Shown here: piece by piece, positions 36,374 to 45,197 of the stretch
How positions within the stretch are numbered: the stretch's first letter is position 1
Layout: every line of letters begins with the position of its first letter
Origin: Streptomyces nigra
GTDB lineage: Bacteria > Actinomycetota > Actinomycetes > Streptomycetales > Streptomycetaceae
DNA length: 64,000 nt
Assembly (NCBI RefSeq): GCF_003074055.1
Contig: NZ_CP029043.1
Coordinates: 1,852,501-1,916,500, forward strand
Direction: 5' to 3'
Program-made: the position numbers and the translations under genes
Notes under the pieces: model-generated
What the model was told of the DNA's origin: nothing
Databases searched by the model: none
Seen by the model: the letters and a program-made list of their open reading frames with translations, nothing else

Positions 36374-37099
36374 TTACCCGAGCCTGGGGCGGACTCCGAG
36401 TACCGCAGTGCCGACGCGCACATGTGTCGCACCGGCCGCCACGGCCTCCTCGAGGTCCGCGCTCATCCCTGCCGACACCATGTTCGCAGCCGGATGAGCT
36501 CGGCGCAGGTCAGTCGACAAATCCATCAACCGCTCGAACGCCGCCCGTTGGCGGCCCGCGTACTCGCCGGTGAGCGGCGCGACGGTCATCAGGCCCGCCA
36601 GCCGCAGCCCCGGCGCGTCCGCGACGAGACCCGCCAACTCCTCGACGCCGCCCGGCGCCACTCCGCCGCGCTCGCCGCGCGCGCTCTCACCCGCGTCCAG
36701 CGCCACCTGGATCAGACAGCCCAGCTCGCGCTCCTGCCGTACGGCCTCCTTCGACAGGGCCGCCACCAGGCGGGCCCGGTCGACGGACTGCACGAAATCG
36801 GCATAACCAGCCACGGACCGGACCTTATTGGTCTGCAACTGTCCGACGAAGTGCCAGGTGAGCGGCAGATTCGAGCAGTCGGCGGCCTTGGGGGCCGCGT
36901 CCTGGTCGCGGTTCTCGGCGACGTGCCGCACACCGAGCTCCGACAGGATCCGCACATCGCTCGCGGGGTAGGTCTTGGTGACCACGATCAGGGTCACCTC
37001 GTCACGGGAGCGCCCGGCGGCCGCACAGGCGGCGGCGATCCGACGCTCCACTTTCGCCAGGTTCTCGGCGAGTTCGTCCTTACGATCCGTCATGTCCAT
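36374..37099 (-). CDS. yggS: PLP homeostasis protein YggS
   Basis: A 241-residue YggS/PROSC-family protein (alanine-racemase N-terminal barrel), which binds PLP without known catalysis and helps vitamin B6 and amino-acid balance. The PLP lysine is K42 in VTLIVVTKTYPASD, with HFVGQLQTNKV (the family GxLQxNK), LMTVAPLTGE, and the phosphate-binding MSADLEEAVAAGATHVRVGTAVLG near the C-terminus. The ATG follows directly after the pgeF stop (TGAATG); a second ATG two codons on (TDRKDEL) is equally possible. Its place between ftsZ/pgeF and sepF is conserved. Confidence 0.95.
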   Translation of the reverse strand: MDMTDRKDELAENLAKVERRIAAACAAAGRSRDEVTLIVVTKTYPASDVRILSELGVRHVAENRDQDAAPKAADCSNLPLTWHFVGQLQTNKVRSVAGYADFVQSVDRARLVAALSKEAVRQERELGCLIQVALDAGESARGERGGVAPGGVEELAGLVADAPGLRLAGLMTVAPLTGEYAGRQRAAFERLMDLSTDLRRAHPAANMVSAGMSADLEEAVAAGATHVRVGTAVLGVRPRLG

Positions 37100-37828
37100 T
37101 CAGTCCAGCCAGACATATCCCGCGAGTCGCCCCGTGGTGCGATCGCGGCGATACGAGAAGTGGTCGGGCGACTCCCGTGTGCACACCGGCGACCGCTCCC
37201 GGTCGCGCACCCCGAGCCGGGCGAGCTGCGCGTGCACTCCGGCGGCGACATCCACGGCGGGGGTGCCCCAGCTGGTCTCGGCGTGCGCCGCCGGTTCGAC
37301 GGCGGCGACGTCGGCGCGCATCTCCTCGGGCACCTCGTAGCACCGGCCGCACACCGTGGGTCCGGTGCGGGCGACGATCCGGGCGGGGTCGGCGCCGAGC
37401 CGGGTCATCGCCGCCACCGCCGCCGGGACGACCCCGGCGACCATGCCGGGGCGTCCGGCGTGGGCCGCGGCGGCGATCCCGGCGACCGGGTCGGCCAGCA
37501 GCACCGGCACGCAGTCGGCGGTGAGGACCGCGAGGGCGAGCCCCCGGCGCGTCGTGACGATCGCGTCGACCTCGGGCACCGGCGCGTCGCCCCACGGTCC
37601 GTCGACCACGGCGACATCGGTGCCGTGCACCTGGTTCATCCAGACGACGTCGCCCGGGTCGAGCCCGAGCGACTCGGCCGCGCGTTCGCGGTTGGCCCCG
37701 ACGGCCCGGGGGTCGTCGCCGACCGCCCCGCCGAGGTTGAGCTCCTCATACGGAGCGGCGCTCACCCCGCCCCACCGGTCGGTGAAAGCGAAGTGCGCGC
37801 CGCTCACGGTGTCGCGCTGTCCTATCAC
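37100..37828 (-). CDS. pgeF: Peptidoglycan editing factor PgeF (YfiH/DUF152, multicopper-like)
   Basis: A 242-residue YfiH-family protein. Conserved elements: FAFTDRWGGVS, WMNQVHGTDV, ALAVLTADCVPVLLAD (with the key Cys), AAAHAGRPGMVAGVV, GPTVCGRCYEVPEEM and the terminal FSYRRDRTTGRLAGYVWL. Other family members hydrolyse wrongly incorporated L-Ser-containing muropeptide precursors or act on purine nucleosides and phenols, so the true substrate here is undecided. It is the gene next to ftsZ in most Gram-positive dcw clusters. The GTG at 37828 lies 10 bp after the ftsZ stop. Confidence 0.93.
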   Translation of the reverse strand: MIGQRDTVSGAHFAFTDRWGGVSAAPYEELNLGGAVGDDPRAVGANRERAAESLGLDPGDVVWMNQVHGTDVAVVDGPWGDAPVPEVDAIVTTRRGLALAVLTADCVPVLLADPVAGIAAAAHAGRPGMVAGVVPAAVAAMTRLGADPARIVARTGPTVCGRCYEVPEEMRADVAAVEPAAHAETSWGTPAVDVAAGVHAQLARLGVRDRERSPVCTRESPDHFSYRRDRTTGRLAGYVWLD

Positions 37829-37838
37829 GTCAGAAGGA

Positions 37839-39044
37839 TCACTTGAGGAAGTCCGGTACGTCCAGCTCTTCCGCCGCGCTGTCGGCGTAGGTCCGCGACG
37901 GCGGGACCGGCGGGGCGACCGGGATGTCGGCCACCGGCTCCGGCGCCGGCTCGGGCTCCTCCTTCGGCGTCACGCTGCCGAGGGACCCGAAGGACGGACG
38001 GCTCTCGGGCTGCGGCCGGGCCGCGGGCGCGGGCTCCTCGCGGCGCGCCGGGGTGGACGAGGCCGAGCCGAGGACGTTGTCCCGGCGGGCCGGCGGCTGG
38101 CCGCCGTCGAAGCCGGCCGCGATCACGGTGACCCGCACCTCGTCGCCGAGGGCGTCGTCGATGACCGCGCCGAAGATGATGTTGGCCTCGGGGTGGGCGG
38201 CCTCGCTGACCAGCTGGGCGGCCTCGTTGATCTCGAACAGGCCGAGGTCGGAGCCGCCGGAGATGGAGAGCAGGACACCGCGGGCGCCGTCGATGGACGC
38301 CTCGAGGAGCGGCGAGGAGATCGCCATCTCGGCCGCGGCCACCGCGCGGTCGTCGCCGCGGGCCGAGCCGATGCCCATGAGGGCCGAACCTGCCTCGGAC
38401 ATGACCGACTTGACGTCGGCGAAGTCGAGGTTGATGAGGCCGGGGGTGGTGATGAGGTCGGTGATGCCCTGGACACCGGAGAGCAGGACCTGGTCGGCCG
38501 ACTTGAAGGCGTCCAGGACCGAGACCTGGCGGTCCGAGATGGACAGCAGCCGGTCGTTCGGGATGACGATGAGGGTGTCGACCTCTTCGCGCAGCTCGGC
38601 GATGCCGTCCTCGGCCTGGTTGGCGCGGCGCCGGCCCTCGAAGGTGAACGGGCGGGTGACCACGCCGATGGTGAGCGCGCCCAGGGAGCGGGCGATGTTG
38701 GCCACGACGGGCGCGCCGCCGGTGCCGGTGCCGCCGCCTTCACCGGCCGTCACGAAGACCATGTCGGCCCCCTTGAGGACCTCCTCGATCTCCTCGCGGT
38801 GGTCCTCGGCGGCCTTGCGGCCGACGGCCGGGTTCGCTCCGGCGCCGAGTCCGCGGGTGAGTTCGCGGCCGACGTCGAGCTTGACGTCGGCGTCGCTCAT
38901 CAACAGCGCCTGCGCGTCGGTGTTGATGGCGATGAACTCGACGCCCTTGAGACCGACCTCGATCATCCGGTTGATGGCATTGACACCACCGCCGCCGACA
39001 CCGATGACTTTGATGACTGCGAGGTAGTTCTGCGGTGCTGCCAC
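37839..39044 (-). CDS. ftsZ: Cell division GTPase FtsZ
   Basis: A 401-residue tubulin homologue forming Z-rings and, in Streptomyces, ladders during sporulation. GTP-binding motifs are [15 protein letters not shown] (13-27) and the tubulin signature [12 protein letters not shown] (101-112). The T7 catalytic loop is [12 protein letters not shown] near 200. A Pro/Glu-rich linker (about 315-390) leads to the conserved tail ELDVPDFLK, the SepF-binding peptide. The GTG at 39044 was chosen ([14 protein letters not shown]), with GAGAGG upstream; a longer in-frame ATG extension lacks support. The 287-bp spacer to ftsQ carries its own promoters. Confidence 0.98.
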   Translation of the reverse strand: MAAPQNYLAVIKVIGVGGGGVNAINRMIEVGLKGVEFIAINTDAQALLMSDADVKLDVGRELTRGLGAGANPAVGRKAAEDHREEIEEVLKGADMVFVTAGEGGGTGTGGAPVVANIARSLGALTIGVVTRPFTFEGRRRANQAEDGIAELREEVDTLIVIPNDRLLSISDRQVSVLDAFKSADQVLLSGVQGITDLITTPGLINLDFADVKSVMSEAGSALMGIGSARGDDRAVAAAEMAISSPLLEASIDGARGVLLSISGGSDLGLFEINEAAQLVSEAAHPEANIIFGAVIDDALGDEVRVTVIAAGFDGGQPPARRDNVLGSASSTPARREEPAPAARPQPESRPSFGSLGSVTPKEEPEPAPEPVADIPVAPPVPPSRTYADSAAEELDVPDFLK

Positions 39045-39331
39045 GTCGAAGGCCTCTCGCCTCGAGTTACGGGTCACCGGAGGACGGAAGCGGTGCGCTT
39101 CGCGAACCCGGTGACTGATGCCGAATGGGACGGTCCATAGCGCCGACCCGAACCCTAACCCTGAAGTTTAGGGTTACCAGTGTGTCTGTTCCCTGAAGTC
39201 TTCTGAACAGGACACTAAGTCGACAAGTGGCGCACGTTCAACGAACACGCCGAACCTCCCGTTTTTCTTTTCACCCTATGTGATCAGCCGTGTCGCTGCC
39301 CAACCAGGGTGCTGGCCTGCGCGGATGTGCG
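39045..39331 (-). promoter_or_regulatory. ftsQ-ftsZ spacer with promoter and regulator-like motifs
   Basis: A gene-free spacer, AT-richer than its surroundings. Streptomyces ftsZ is known to have several promoters here, including a sporulation one. Seen directly: GACAC motifs (WhiA core) as GTGTC at 39182-39186 and 39290-39294 and GACAC at 39211-39215; an inverted repeat AACCCTAA-N9-TTAGGGTT around 39152-39176; and CTGTTC...GAACAG around 39186-39210. Exact promoters cannot be set by eye. Confidence 0.55.
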
Positions 39332-40129
39332 TCAACTCCCTGATGACGCCGGGGCCGTGGGGACACTGACGTCGAAGTGCCGCGCACGCGGGGAGGCTTT
39401 CATGAGAGCGTGGAGTGTGCGAGCCTTCGCCGCGCCGTTCTCGCCGCTGCCCCAGTCGACGGTCGTGCCGCCGGTCAGGAGGAGCGAGATGTCGTCGTAG
39501 GAACGGACCTTGACGACCTGCGTGCCCCGGGCGACGGACGCCGGGAGGGCGCCCGCGACCCGCACCGCCTCCCGCACCAGCCGGGCCTCGCCGAAGCGCC
39601 GCAGGCTCGCCGAAGCGGAACTCGACCGGGAGACCGTCAATTCCAGCGCGGGGACGCCTTTCGGCGGCTCAGGGGCGGTGGCGAAACGGACGCCTTTTCT
39701 GTCCACTTCGACGAATTCCTCCCCGCTTCGCACCGTCAGGACCGGAGTACGCTCCACCACTTTCAGACCGATTCCGTGCGGCCAGGCACGGACCACGTCG
39801 ACCTGGTCGATACGGGGCAGTTCGCGCCGCAGACGCGCCTCGATCGCCTCGGTGTCGACGGAGACGAGCGGTGCGCCGACGGGGACGTCGGCGGTGTCCC
39901 GTACCTGCTCCGGTGTCAGTACCCGGGTCCCGGACACCGACACCCGCTCGACGCGCAGCCACGAGGAGCCGTACAGCAGCCAGACGGAGCCGGCGCCGAG
40001 CAGCACCAGGACGATGGAAAGAATGATGATCATACGAAGCCGGGGCAGCCTCAACCGCCGCCGGGTGAGGGGCGGGTCGGACGACTCCTGCTGGCGTTCA
40101 CCGCGCTCGGCGGTCGTCGATCCGGCCAC
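39332..40129 (-). CDS. ftsQ: Cell division protein FtsQ
   Basis: A 265-residue bitopic divisome protein: basic cytoplasmic N-terminus (1-31), one span (RMIIILSIVLVLLGAGSVWLLYG, about 32-54), then a POTRA domain WLRVERVSVSGTRVLTPEQVRDTADVPVGAPLVSVDTEAIEARLRRELPRIDQVDVVRAWPHGIGLKVVERTPVLTV and the FtsQ beta domain with EEFVEVDRKGVRF. It bridges FtsL/DivIC and FtsW/FtsI at the septum. GTG start at 40129, 23 bp after the murG stop. The gene is dispensable for vegetative growth in Streptomyces, where cross-walls are not essential (established). Confidence 0.95.
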   Translation of the reverse strand: MAGSTTAERGERQQESSDPPLTRRRLRLPRLRMIIILSIVLVLLGAGSVWLLYGSSWLRVERVSVSGTRVLTPEQVRDTADVPVGAPLVSVDTEAIEARLRRELPRIDQVDVVRAWPHGIGLKVVERTPVLTVRSGEEFVEVDRKGVRFATAPEPPKGVPALELTVSRSSSASASLRRFGEARLVREAVRVAGALPASVARGTQVVKVRSYDDISLLLTGGTTVDWGSGENGAAKARTLHALMKASPRARHFDVSVPTAPASSGS

Positions 40130-40152
40130 GCTCCCTACCCTCCGTCATACGG

Positions 40153-41247
40153 TCACTGGCGGCGGTGCGAGGCGATCGCCTCGTACACCATGCCGACGAG
40201 CAGGTCGTCGGCGTCCCGGCGGCCGAACTCACCGGCGGCGCGGGACATCTCGTACAGCCGGTGCGGGTCGGCGAGCACGGGCAGCACGTTCTGCTGCACC
40301 CACTCGGGGGTGAGCTCCGCGTCGTCGACCAGCAGGCCGCCGCCGGCCTTGACCACCGGCTGGGCGTTCAGCCGCTGTTCGCCGTTGCCGATGGGCAGCG
40401 GGACATAGGCGGCCGGGAGTCCGACGGCGGAGAGCTCGGCGACGGTCATCGCGCCCGCGCGGCAGAGCATCATGTCGGCCGCGGCGTACGCGAGGTCCAT
40501 CCGGTCCAGGTAACTTACCGGGATGTAGGGGGGCATCCCCGGCATCTGCTGTACGTGCGGCAGTTCGTTCTTGGGACCGACCGCGTGCAGGATCTGGATG
40601 CCGGCCTGCTGGAGGTAGGGCGCGACCTGCTGGACGACCTCGTTGAGGCGGCGGGCGCCCTGTGAGCCGCCGGACACCAGCAGCGTCGGCAGGTTGGGGT
40701 CGAGCCCGAACATCGCGCGAGCCTCGGGGCGGCGGGCGGCCCGGTCGAGGGTGGCGATGGTGTGGCGCAGCGGGATGCCGATGTAACGGGAGTTGCGCAG
40801 CTTGCTGTCCGGGGTGGCGACGGCGACCTGGGCGGCGTAGCGCGAGCCGATCTTGTTGGCGAGGCCCGGGCGCGCGTTGGCCTCGTGGATGACGATCGGC
40901 ACGCCGAGGCGCTTGGCGGCGAGGTAACCGGGCAGGGCGACATAGCCGCCGAAGCCGACGACGGCGTCCGCCTTGGTGCGCTCCAGGATCTGCTCGGTCG
41001 CCTTGATCGTGCCGCGCAGCCGGCCCGGGACGGTGATCAGTTCGGGCGTGGGCTTGCGTGGCAGGGGCACGGCGGGGATCAGCGCGAGCTCATAGCCCCG
41101 CTGCGGTACGAGCGTGGTCTCCAGACCACGTTCCGTGCCCAGGGCCGTGATCCCCACGGTCGGGTCCTGCCTGCGCAGGGCGTCCGCGAGGGCGAGCGCG
41201 GGCTCGATGTGGCCGGCGGTCCCCCCACCGGCGAGTACGACATGCAC
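40153..41247 (-). CDS. murG: UDP-GlcNAc:lipid I N-acetylglucosaminyltransferase MurG
   Basis: A 364-residue GT-B glycosyltransferase that makes lipid II from lipid I on the inner membrane face. Family motifs in order: MHVVLAGGGTAGHIEPALALADAL (G loop 1), VGFGGYVALPGYLAAKRLGVPIVIHEANARPGLANK, LLVSGGSQGARRLNEVV (third Gly loop), and LCRAGAMTVAELSAVGLPAAYVPLPIGNGEQRLNA, which binds UDP-GlcNAc. The family's TGNP motif appears as YIGIPLRHTI. ATG start at 41247, 6 bp after ftsW ends. Confidence 0.98.
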   Translation of the reverse strand: MHVVLAGGGTAGHIEPALALADALRRQDPTVGITALGTERGLETTLVPQRGYELALIPAVPLPRKPTPELITVPGRLRGTIKATEQILERTKADAVVGFGGYVALPGYLAAKRLGVPIVIHEANARPGLANKIGSRYAAQVAVATPDSKLRNSRYIGIPLRHTIATLDRAARRPEARAMFGLDPNLPTLLVSGGSQGARRLNEVVQQVAPYLQQAGIQILHAVGPKNELPHVQQMPGMPPYIPVSYLDRMDLAYAAADMMLCRAGAMTVAELSAVGLPAAYVPLPIGNGEQRLNAQPVVKAGGGLLVDDAELTPEWVQQNVLPVLADPHRLYEMSRAAGEFGRRDADDLLVGMVYEAIASHRRQ

Positions 41248-41253
41248 CGAAAT

Positions 41254-42615
41254 TCACCGCTCTCCGGACGAGCGCGCCGCCGTGGCACGCCGTCGCATCG
41301 TGTTCCATCTCCGAGGCCCCCGAACAAGCCCGGCGCCTCCCGCACGCTTTTTACCAAAGCGTGGTTGCCGTACGGAAAGCGCTGCCCGCGCAGCGGGCTC
41401 GTCGCGCGCGAACGCGATCAGCAGCCCGATGGCGAACATGGTCGGCAGCAGGGCGGATCCTCCGTAGGAGAACAGCGGGAGGGGGACTCCGGCGATCGGC
41501 AGCAGGCCGAGCACCGCACCGATGTTGATCACGGCTTGCGCGGTGATCCAGGTGGTCACACCTCCCGCGGCATACCTGACGAAGGGGTCCTCCGTGCGTC
41601 CGGCCACGCGGATACCCGCATAGCCTAGAGCCGCGAACAGACCCAGTACCGACAGCGTCCCCGCCAGGCCCAGTTCCTCACCGGTGACGGCGAAGATGAA
41701 GTCGGTGTGGGCTTCGGGTAGTTGGCCCCATTTCTCCACGCTCGCCCCGAGTCCGGATCCGAAGATCCCGCCGGACGCGAGCGCGTAGATCCCGTGCACG
41801 GCCTGCCAGCAGTCGACGGGCCCGGACTGCGGCTCGGTCGCGCCGAGGCACTGCAGACGGGCCATCCGGTTCGCGCTGGTCCTGATCAGCAGCAGGCCGA
41901 TCGCGCCGGCGACGGACAGCACGCCCACGAACAGCCGGGTCGGCGCCCCCGCCAGCCACAGCAGGCCGAACAGGATCGCGGACAGGATGATCGCCGTGCC
42001 CATGTCGCCGCCGAGCATGATCAGCCCGAGCAGCATGAACGCGACCGGCACCAGCGGCACCAGCATGTGCTTCCACTGGGTCAGCAGCTTCTTGTCCTGC
42101 TTGCGGGCGATCAGGTCGGCGCCCCACAGCACCAGCGCCAGCTTGCCGAACTCGCTGGGCTGGATCTGGAAGGAGCCGCCGAGCGCGATCCAGTTCTGGT
42201 TGCCGTTGACCGCGACTCCTATCCCGGGCACCTGCACCAGCGCCATCAGGAAGACGGCGCCCGCGAGGATCGGGTAGGCGAGCGCCCGGTGCAGCTTGAC
42301 CGGCATCCGGGAGGCCGCGAAGAGCAGCCCGGCGCCGATCACCGCGGCCAGCAGCTGCTTGCGGAAGAAGTACGAGCCGGGCAGCGACATCTGCAGCGCG
42401 GTGATCTGGGAGGCCGAGTAGACCATCACCAGACCCAGGACGGTGATCAGGAGGCTGCCGCCGAAGATCAGGTAGTAGGCGGTCAGCGGCCGGTCCCAGG
42501 CCCGGCGCAGCCGCCGGTGGAGCCGCCGTACGGCGTTGTCGCGCACCGGGCGCGCGGCGGCGGGGCGCCGCACGGTCCGCTGGACGGGGGGCCGTCCGGT
42601 ACGGCTACCGGGCAT
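41254..42615 (-). CDS. ftsW: Septal peptidoglycan polymerase FtsW (SEDS family)
   Basis: A 453-residue SEDS glycosyltransferase with about ten spans and long Arg-rich cytoplasmic ends (1-40 and the last ~50 residues). Signatures: YYLIFGGSLLITVLGLVMVYSAS (span 1), GGSFQIQPSEFGKLALVLW, MLGGDMGTAIILSAILFGLLWLAG, the conserved extracellular loop with SGGIFGSGLGASVEKWGQLPEAHTDFIFAVTGEELGL containing the catalytic-Asp-type region, and GVPLPLFSYGGSALL near the end. It works with FtsI at the septum. ATG start at 42615; the 102-bp gap to murD upstream holds no gene. Confidence 0.97.
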   Translation of the reverse strand: MPGSRTGRPPVQRTVRRPAAARPVRDNAVRRLHRRLRRAWDRPLTAYYLIFGGSLLITVLGLVMVYSASQITALQMSLPGSYFFRKQLLAAVIGAGLLFAASRMPVKLHRALAYPILAGAVFLMALVQVPGIGVAVNGNQNWIALGGSFQIQPSEFGKLALVLWGADLIARKQDKKLLTQWKHMLVPLVPVAFMLLGLIMLGGDMGTAIILSAILFGLLWLAGAPTRLFVGVLSVAGAIGLLLIRTSANRMARLQCLGATEPQSGPVDCWQAVHGIYALASGGIFGSGLGASVEKWGQLPEAHTDFIFAVTGEELGLAGTLSVLGLFAALGYAGIRVAGRTEDPFVRYAAGGVTTWITAQAVINIGAVLGLLPIAGVPLPLFSYGGSALLPTMFAIGLLIAFARDEPAARAALSVRQPRFGKKRAGGAGLVRGPRRWNTMRRRATAARSSGER

Positions 42616-42717
42616 CGGCGCTCACCGCCTCGCCTAGGGCGTACGTGCTGTCCGGCCACATCCGAGTCACGCGTCCTCCAAGGGTCCCGAAGCACCCGCT
42701 GTGGCCGAGACCCGCCG

Positions 42718-44127
42718 TCAGGCGCCCGCGCCGAGTTCGCGGACCGCCGCCGCGAACGCGTCACCGCGCTGGTTGTAGTTGGCGAACATGTCCATCGAGG
42801 CACACGCCGGAGCGAGGAGCACCGTGTCGCCGGGCTGTGCGAGCCGCCGCGCCTCCTGGACTGCCGCGAGCATCGCCCCAGTGTCGGTCCGGTCGAGGTC
42901 GACGACGGGTACTTCCGGCGCGTGTCGCGCCAGGGCTTCACGGATCAGGGCTCGATCGGCGCCCATGAGCACGGCCGCACGCAGCCGCGGCGCGGACTTG
43001 GCGACCAGTTCCTCGAACTCGGCGCCCTTGGCGAGGCCGCCGGCGATCCACACGATGGACTCGTACGCCGCCAACGACGCCTCGGCGGCGTGGGTGTTGG
43101 TGGCCTTGGAGTCGTCGACGTAGGCGACGCCGTCCACGTCCGCCACGTGCGCGATGCGGTGGGCGTCCGGGGTGAAGGCCCGCAGCCCGTCCCGTACGGC
43201 CCGCGGGGGCACCCCGAAGGCGCGGGCGAGGGCCGCCGCCGCAAGGGCGTTGGCGATGTTGTGCGGGGCCGGCGGGTTGACGTCGGAGACCTCGGCGAGC
43301 TCCTGGGCGTTCTTGTGCCGGTCCTCCACGAAGGCGCGGTCGACGAGGATGCCCTCGACGACGCCGAGTTGGGAGGGGGCCGGGGTGCCGAGGGTGAAGC
43401 CGATGGCGCGGCAGCCCTCCTCGACGTCGGCCTCGCGCACCAGGTCCTCGGTGGCCTTGTCGGCGGCGTTGTAGACGCAGGCGACCCGATTGCCCTCGTA
43501 GACGCGGCCCTTGTCGGCGGCGTACGCCTCCATGGAGCCGTGCCAGTCGAGGTGGTCGGGCGCGAGGTTCAGCACGGCGGCGGAGTGGGCGCGCAGGGAG
43601 GGCGCCCAGTGCAGCTGGTAGCTGGAGAGTTCGACGGCGAGGACGTCGTACTGCTCGTCACCGAGGACGGCGTCCAGCAGGGAGACCCCGATGTTGCCCA
43701 CGGCCGCCGTGCGCAGACCGGCCGCGCGCAGGATGGCGGCGAGCATCTGGACGGTGGTCGTCTTGCCGTTGGTGCCGGTGACGGCGAGCCAGGGGGCCGC
43801 GTCCGGGCCCCGCAGCCGCCAGGCGAGTTCGACGTCGCCCCAGATCTCCACGCCGGCCGCGCGGGCCGCCTCGAACAGCGGCTTGTCCGGCTTCCAGCCG
43901 GGCGCGGTGACGACGAGTTCGGTGCCGTCGGGCAGGGTCGCCCCGTCGCCGAGCCGCACGGTGACGCCCAGCGCCTCCAGTTCGGCGGCCTGCGCACGGG
44001 CGCGGTCGTCGTCGCCGTCGTTGACGACGGTGACCTTCGCGCCGAGGCCGTGCAGCACCTTGGCCGCCGGGATGCCGGAGACGCCGAGCCCGGCGACGGT
44101 GACGTTCTTCCCCTGCCAGTCGGTCAC
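42718..44127 (-). CDS. murD: UDP-N-acetylmuramoyl-L-alanine:D-glutamate ligase MurD
   Basis: A 469-residue Mur ligase adding D-Glu to UDP-MurNAc-L-Ala. The N-terminal UDP-binding domain is NVTVAGLGVSGIPAAKVLHGLGAKVTVV. The ATPase domain has the P-loop AVTGTNGKTTTVQ (115-126), VELSSYQL and NLAPDHLDWHGSMEAYAADK with the carbamylated-Lys region. The C-terminal domain contains PDAHRIAHV...YVDDSKATN. A GTG at 44127 overlaps the mraY stop (GTGA) and gives the usual five residues before GKNV; an ATG at 44142 (GSGQVTDW) is the alternative. Confidence 0.97.
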   Translation of the reverse strand: MTDWQGKNVTVAGLGVSGIPAAKVLHGLGAKVTVVNDGDDDRARAQAAELEALGVTVRLGDGATLPDGTELVVTAPGWKPDKPLFEAARAAGVEIWGDVELAWRLRGPDAAPWLAVTGTNGKTTTVQMLAAILRAAGLRTAAVGNIGVSLLDAVLGDEQYDVLAVELSSYQLHWAPSLRAHSAAVLNLAPDHLDWHGSMEAYAADKGRVYEGNRVACVYNAADKATEDLVREADVEEGCRAIGFTLGTPAPSQLGVVEGILVDRAFVEDRHKNAQELAEVSDVNPPAPHNIANALAAAALARAFGVPPRAVRDGLRAFTPDAHRIAHVADVDGVAYVDDSKATNTHAAEASLAAYESIVWIAGGLAKGAEFEELVAKSAPRLRAAVLMGADRALIREALARHAPEVPVVDLDRTDTGAMLAAVQEARRLAQPGDTVLLAPACASMDMFANYNQRGDAFAAAVRELGAGA

Positions 44128-45197
44128 TTGTCCGCTGCCCATCCCGCGTAGAAGAGACCCAGTCCGACGATCACACAGATGCCCTGGATGATCCAGAAGC
44201 GGACCACGACAAGGACTTCGGACCAGCCTTTGAGTTCGAAGTGGTGCTGCAGTGGCGCCATACGGAAGACGCGCTTGCCGGTCAGGCGGAACGAACCGAC
44301 CTGGATGACCACCGACATGGTGATGAGCACGAACAGGCCGCCGAGGATGGCGAGCAGCAGCTCGGTGCGCGAGCAGATGGCGAGACCGGCGAGCGCGCCG
44401 CCGAGGGCCAGCGAACCGGTGTCGCCCATGAAGATCTTGGCGGGCGACGTGTTCCACCACAGGAAGCCGAGGCAGGCGCCCATCAACGCCGAGGAGACGA
44501 CGGCGAGATCGAGTGGATCGCGCACTTCGTAACAGGCGCCCGGGTTCGTCAGGGTCTGCGCGTTGGCGCAGGACTCCTGGAACTGCCAGACGCCGATGAA
44601 CGTGTAGGCGCCGAAGACCAGCACGGAGGCGCCGGTGGCGAGGCCGTCCAGACCGTCGGTCAGGTTCACGCCGTTGGACATCGCCAGGATCATGAACAGC
44701 GCCCAGACGACGAACAGCACCGGGCCGATGGACCAGCCGAAGTCCTGCACGAAGGAGAGCTTGGTGGACGCCGGGGTGTTGCCGCGGTTGTCCGCGAACT
44801 GCAGCGACAGGACCGCGAAGGCGATACCGCCGAGCAGCTGGCCGGCCATCTTCGCCTTGGCCCGCAGACCCAGCGAACGCCGCTTGACGATCTTGATGTA
44901 GTCGTCCAGGAAGCCGACCAGACCCATGCCGGCCATGAGGCCGATCACCAGGATGCCGGAGAACGTCGGCGGCTTGCCGGTGATCAGCTTCGACAGGAAG
45001 TACGCGGCGATCGTCGCCAGGATGAAGGCGATACCACCCATCGTCGGCGTACCGCGCTTGCTGTGGTGCTCGCGCGGGCCGTCGTCACGGATGTACTGGC
45101 CGTAGCCCTTGCGGGCCAGCAGCTTGATCAGCAGCGGAGTGCCGACCAGGGTCAGGAACAGACCGATGACACCCGAGAACAGGACCTGATTCATCAT
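44124..45197 (-). CDS. mraY: Phospho-N-acetylmuramoyl-pentapeptide transferase MraY
   Basis: A 357-residue ten-span enzyme forming lipid I by transferring phospho-MurNAc-pentapeptide to undecaprenyl phosphate. Hallmarks: GPREHHSKRGTPTMGGIAFIL, GLVGFLDDYIKIVKRRSLGLRAKAKMAGQ (the DDxxK Asp pair), AMSNGVNLTDGLDGLATGAS (NLTDGLDGLA), FMGDTGSLALGGALAGLA and the C-terminal RMAPLQHHFELKGWSE (HHH-type motif as QHHFELKGW). The first ATG at 45197 overlaps the murF stop. Integral plasma membrane protein; the known target of nucleoside antibiotics, several of them made by Streptomyces. Confidence 0.98.
   Translation of the reverse strand: MMNQVLFSGVIGLFLTLVGTPLLIKLLARKGYGQYIRDDGPREHHSKRGTPTMGGIAFILATIAAYFLSKLITGKPPTFSGILVIGLMAGMGLVGFLDDYIKIVKRRSLGLRAKAKMAGQLLGGIAFAVLSLQFADNRGNTPASTKLSFVQDFGWSIGPVLFVVWALFMILAMSNGVNLTDGLDGLATGASVLVFGAYTFIGVWQFQESCANAQTLTNPGACYEVRDPLDLAVVSSALMGACLGFLWWNTSPAKIFMGDTGSLALGGALAGLAICSRTELLLAILGGLFVLITMSVVIQVGSFRLTGKRVFRMAPLQHHFELKGWSEVLVVVRFWIIQGICVIVGLGLFYAGWAADK

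Noticed and set aside
41722..44151. Long plus-strand frame across ftsW and murD
   Set aside because: Antisense of two clear cell-wall genes, with no start signal or recognisable motif.
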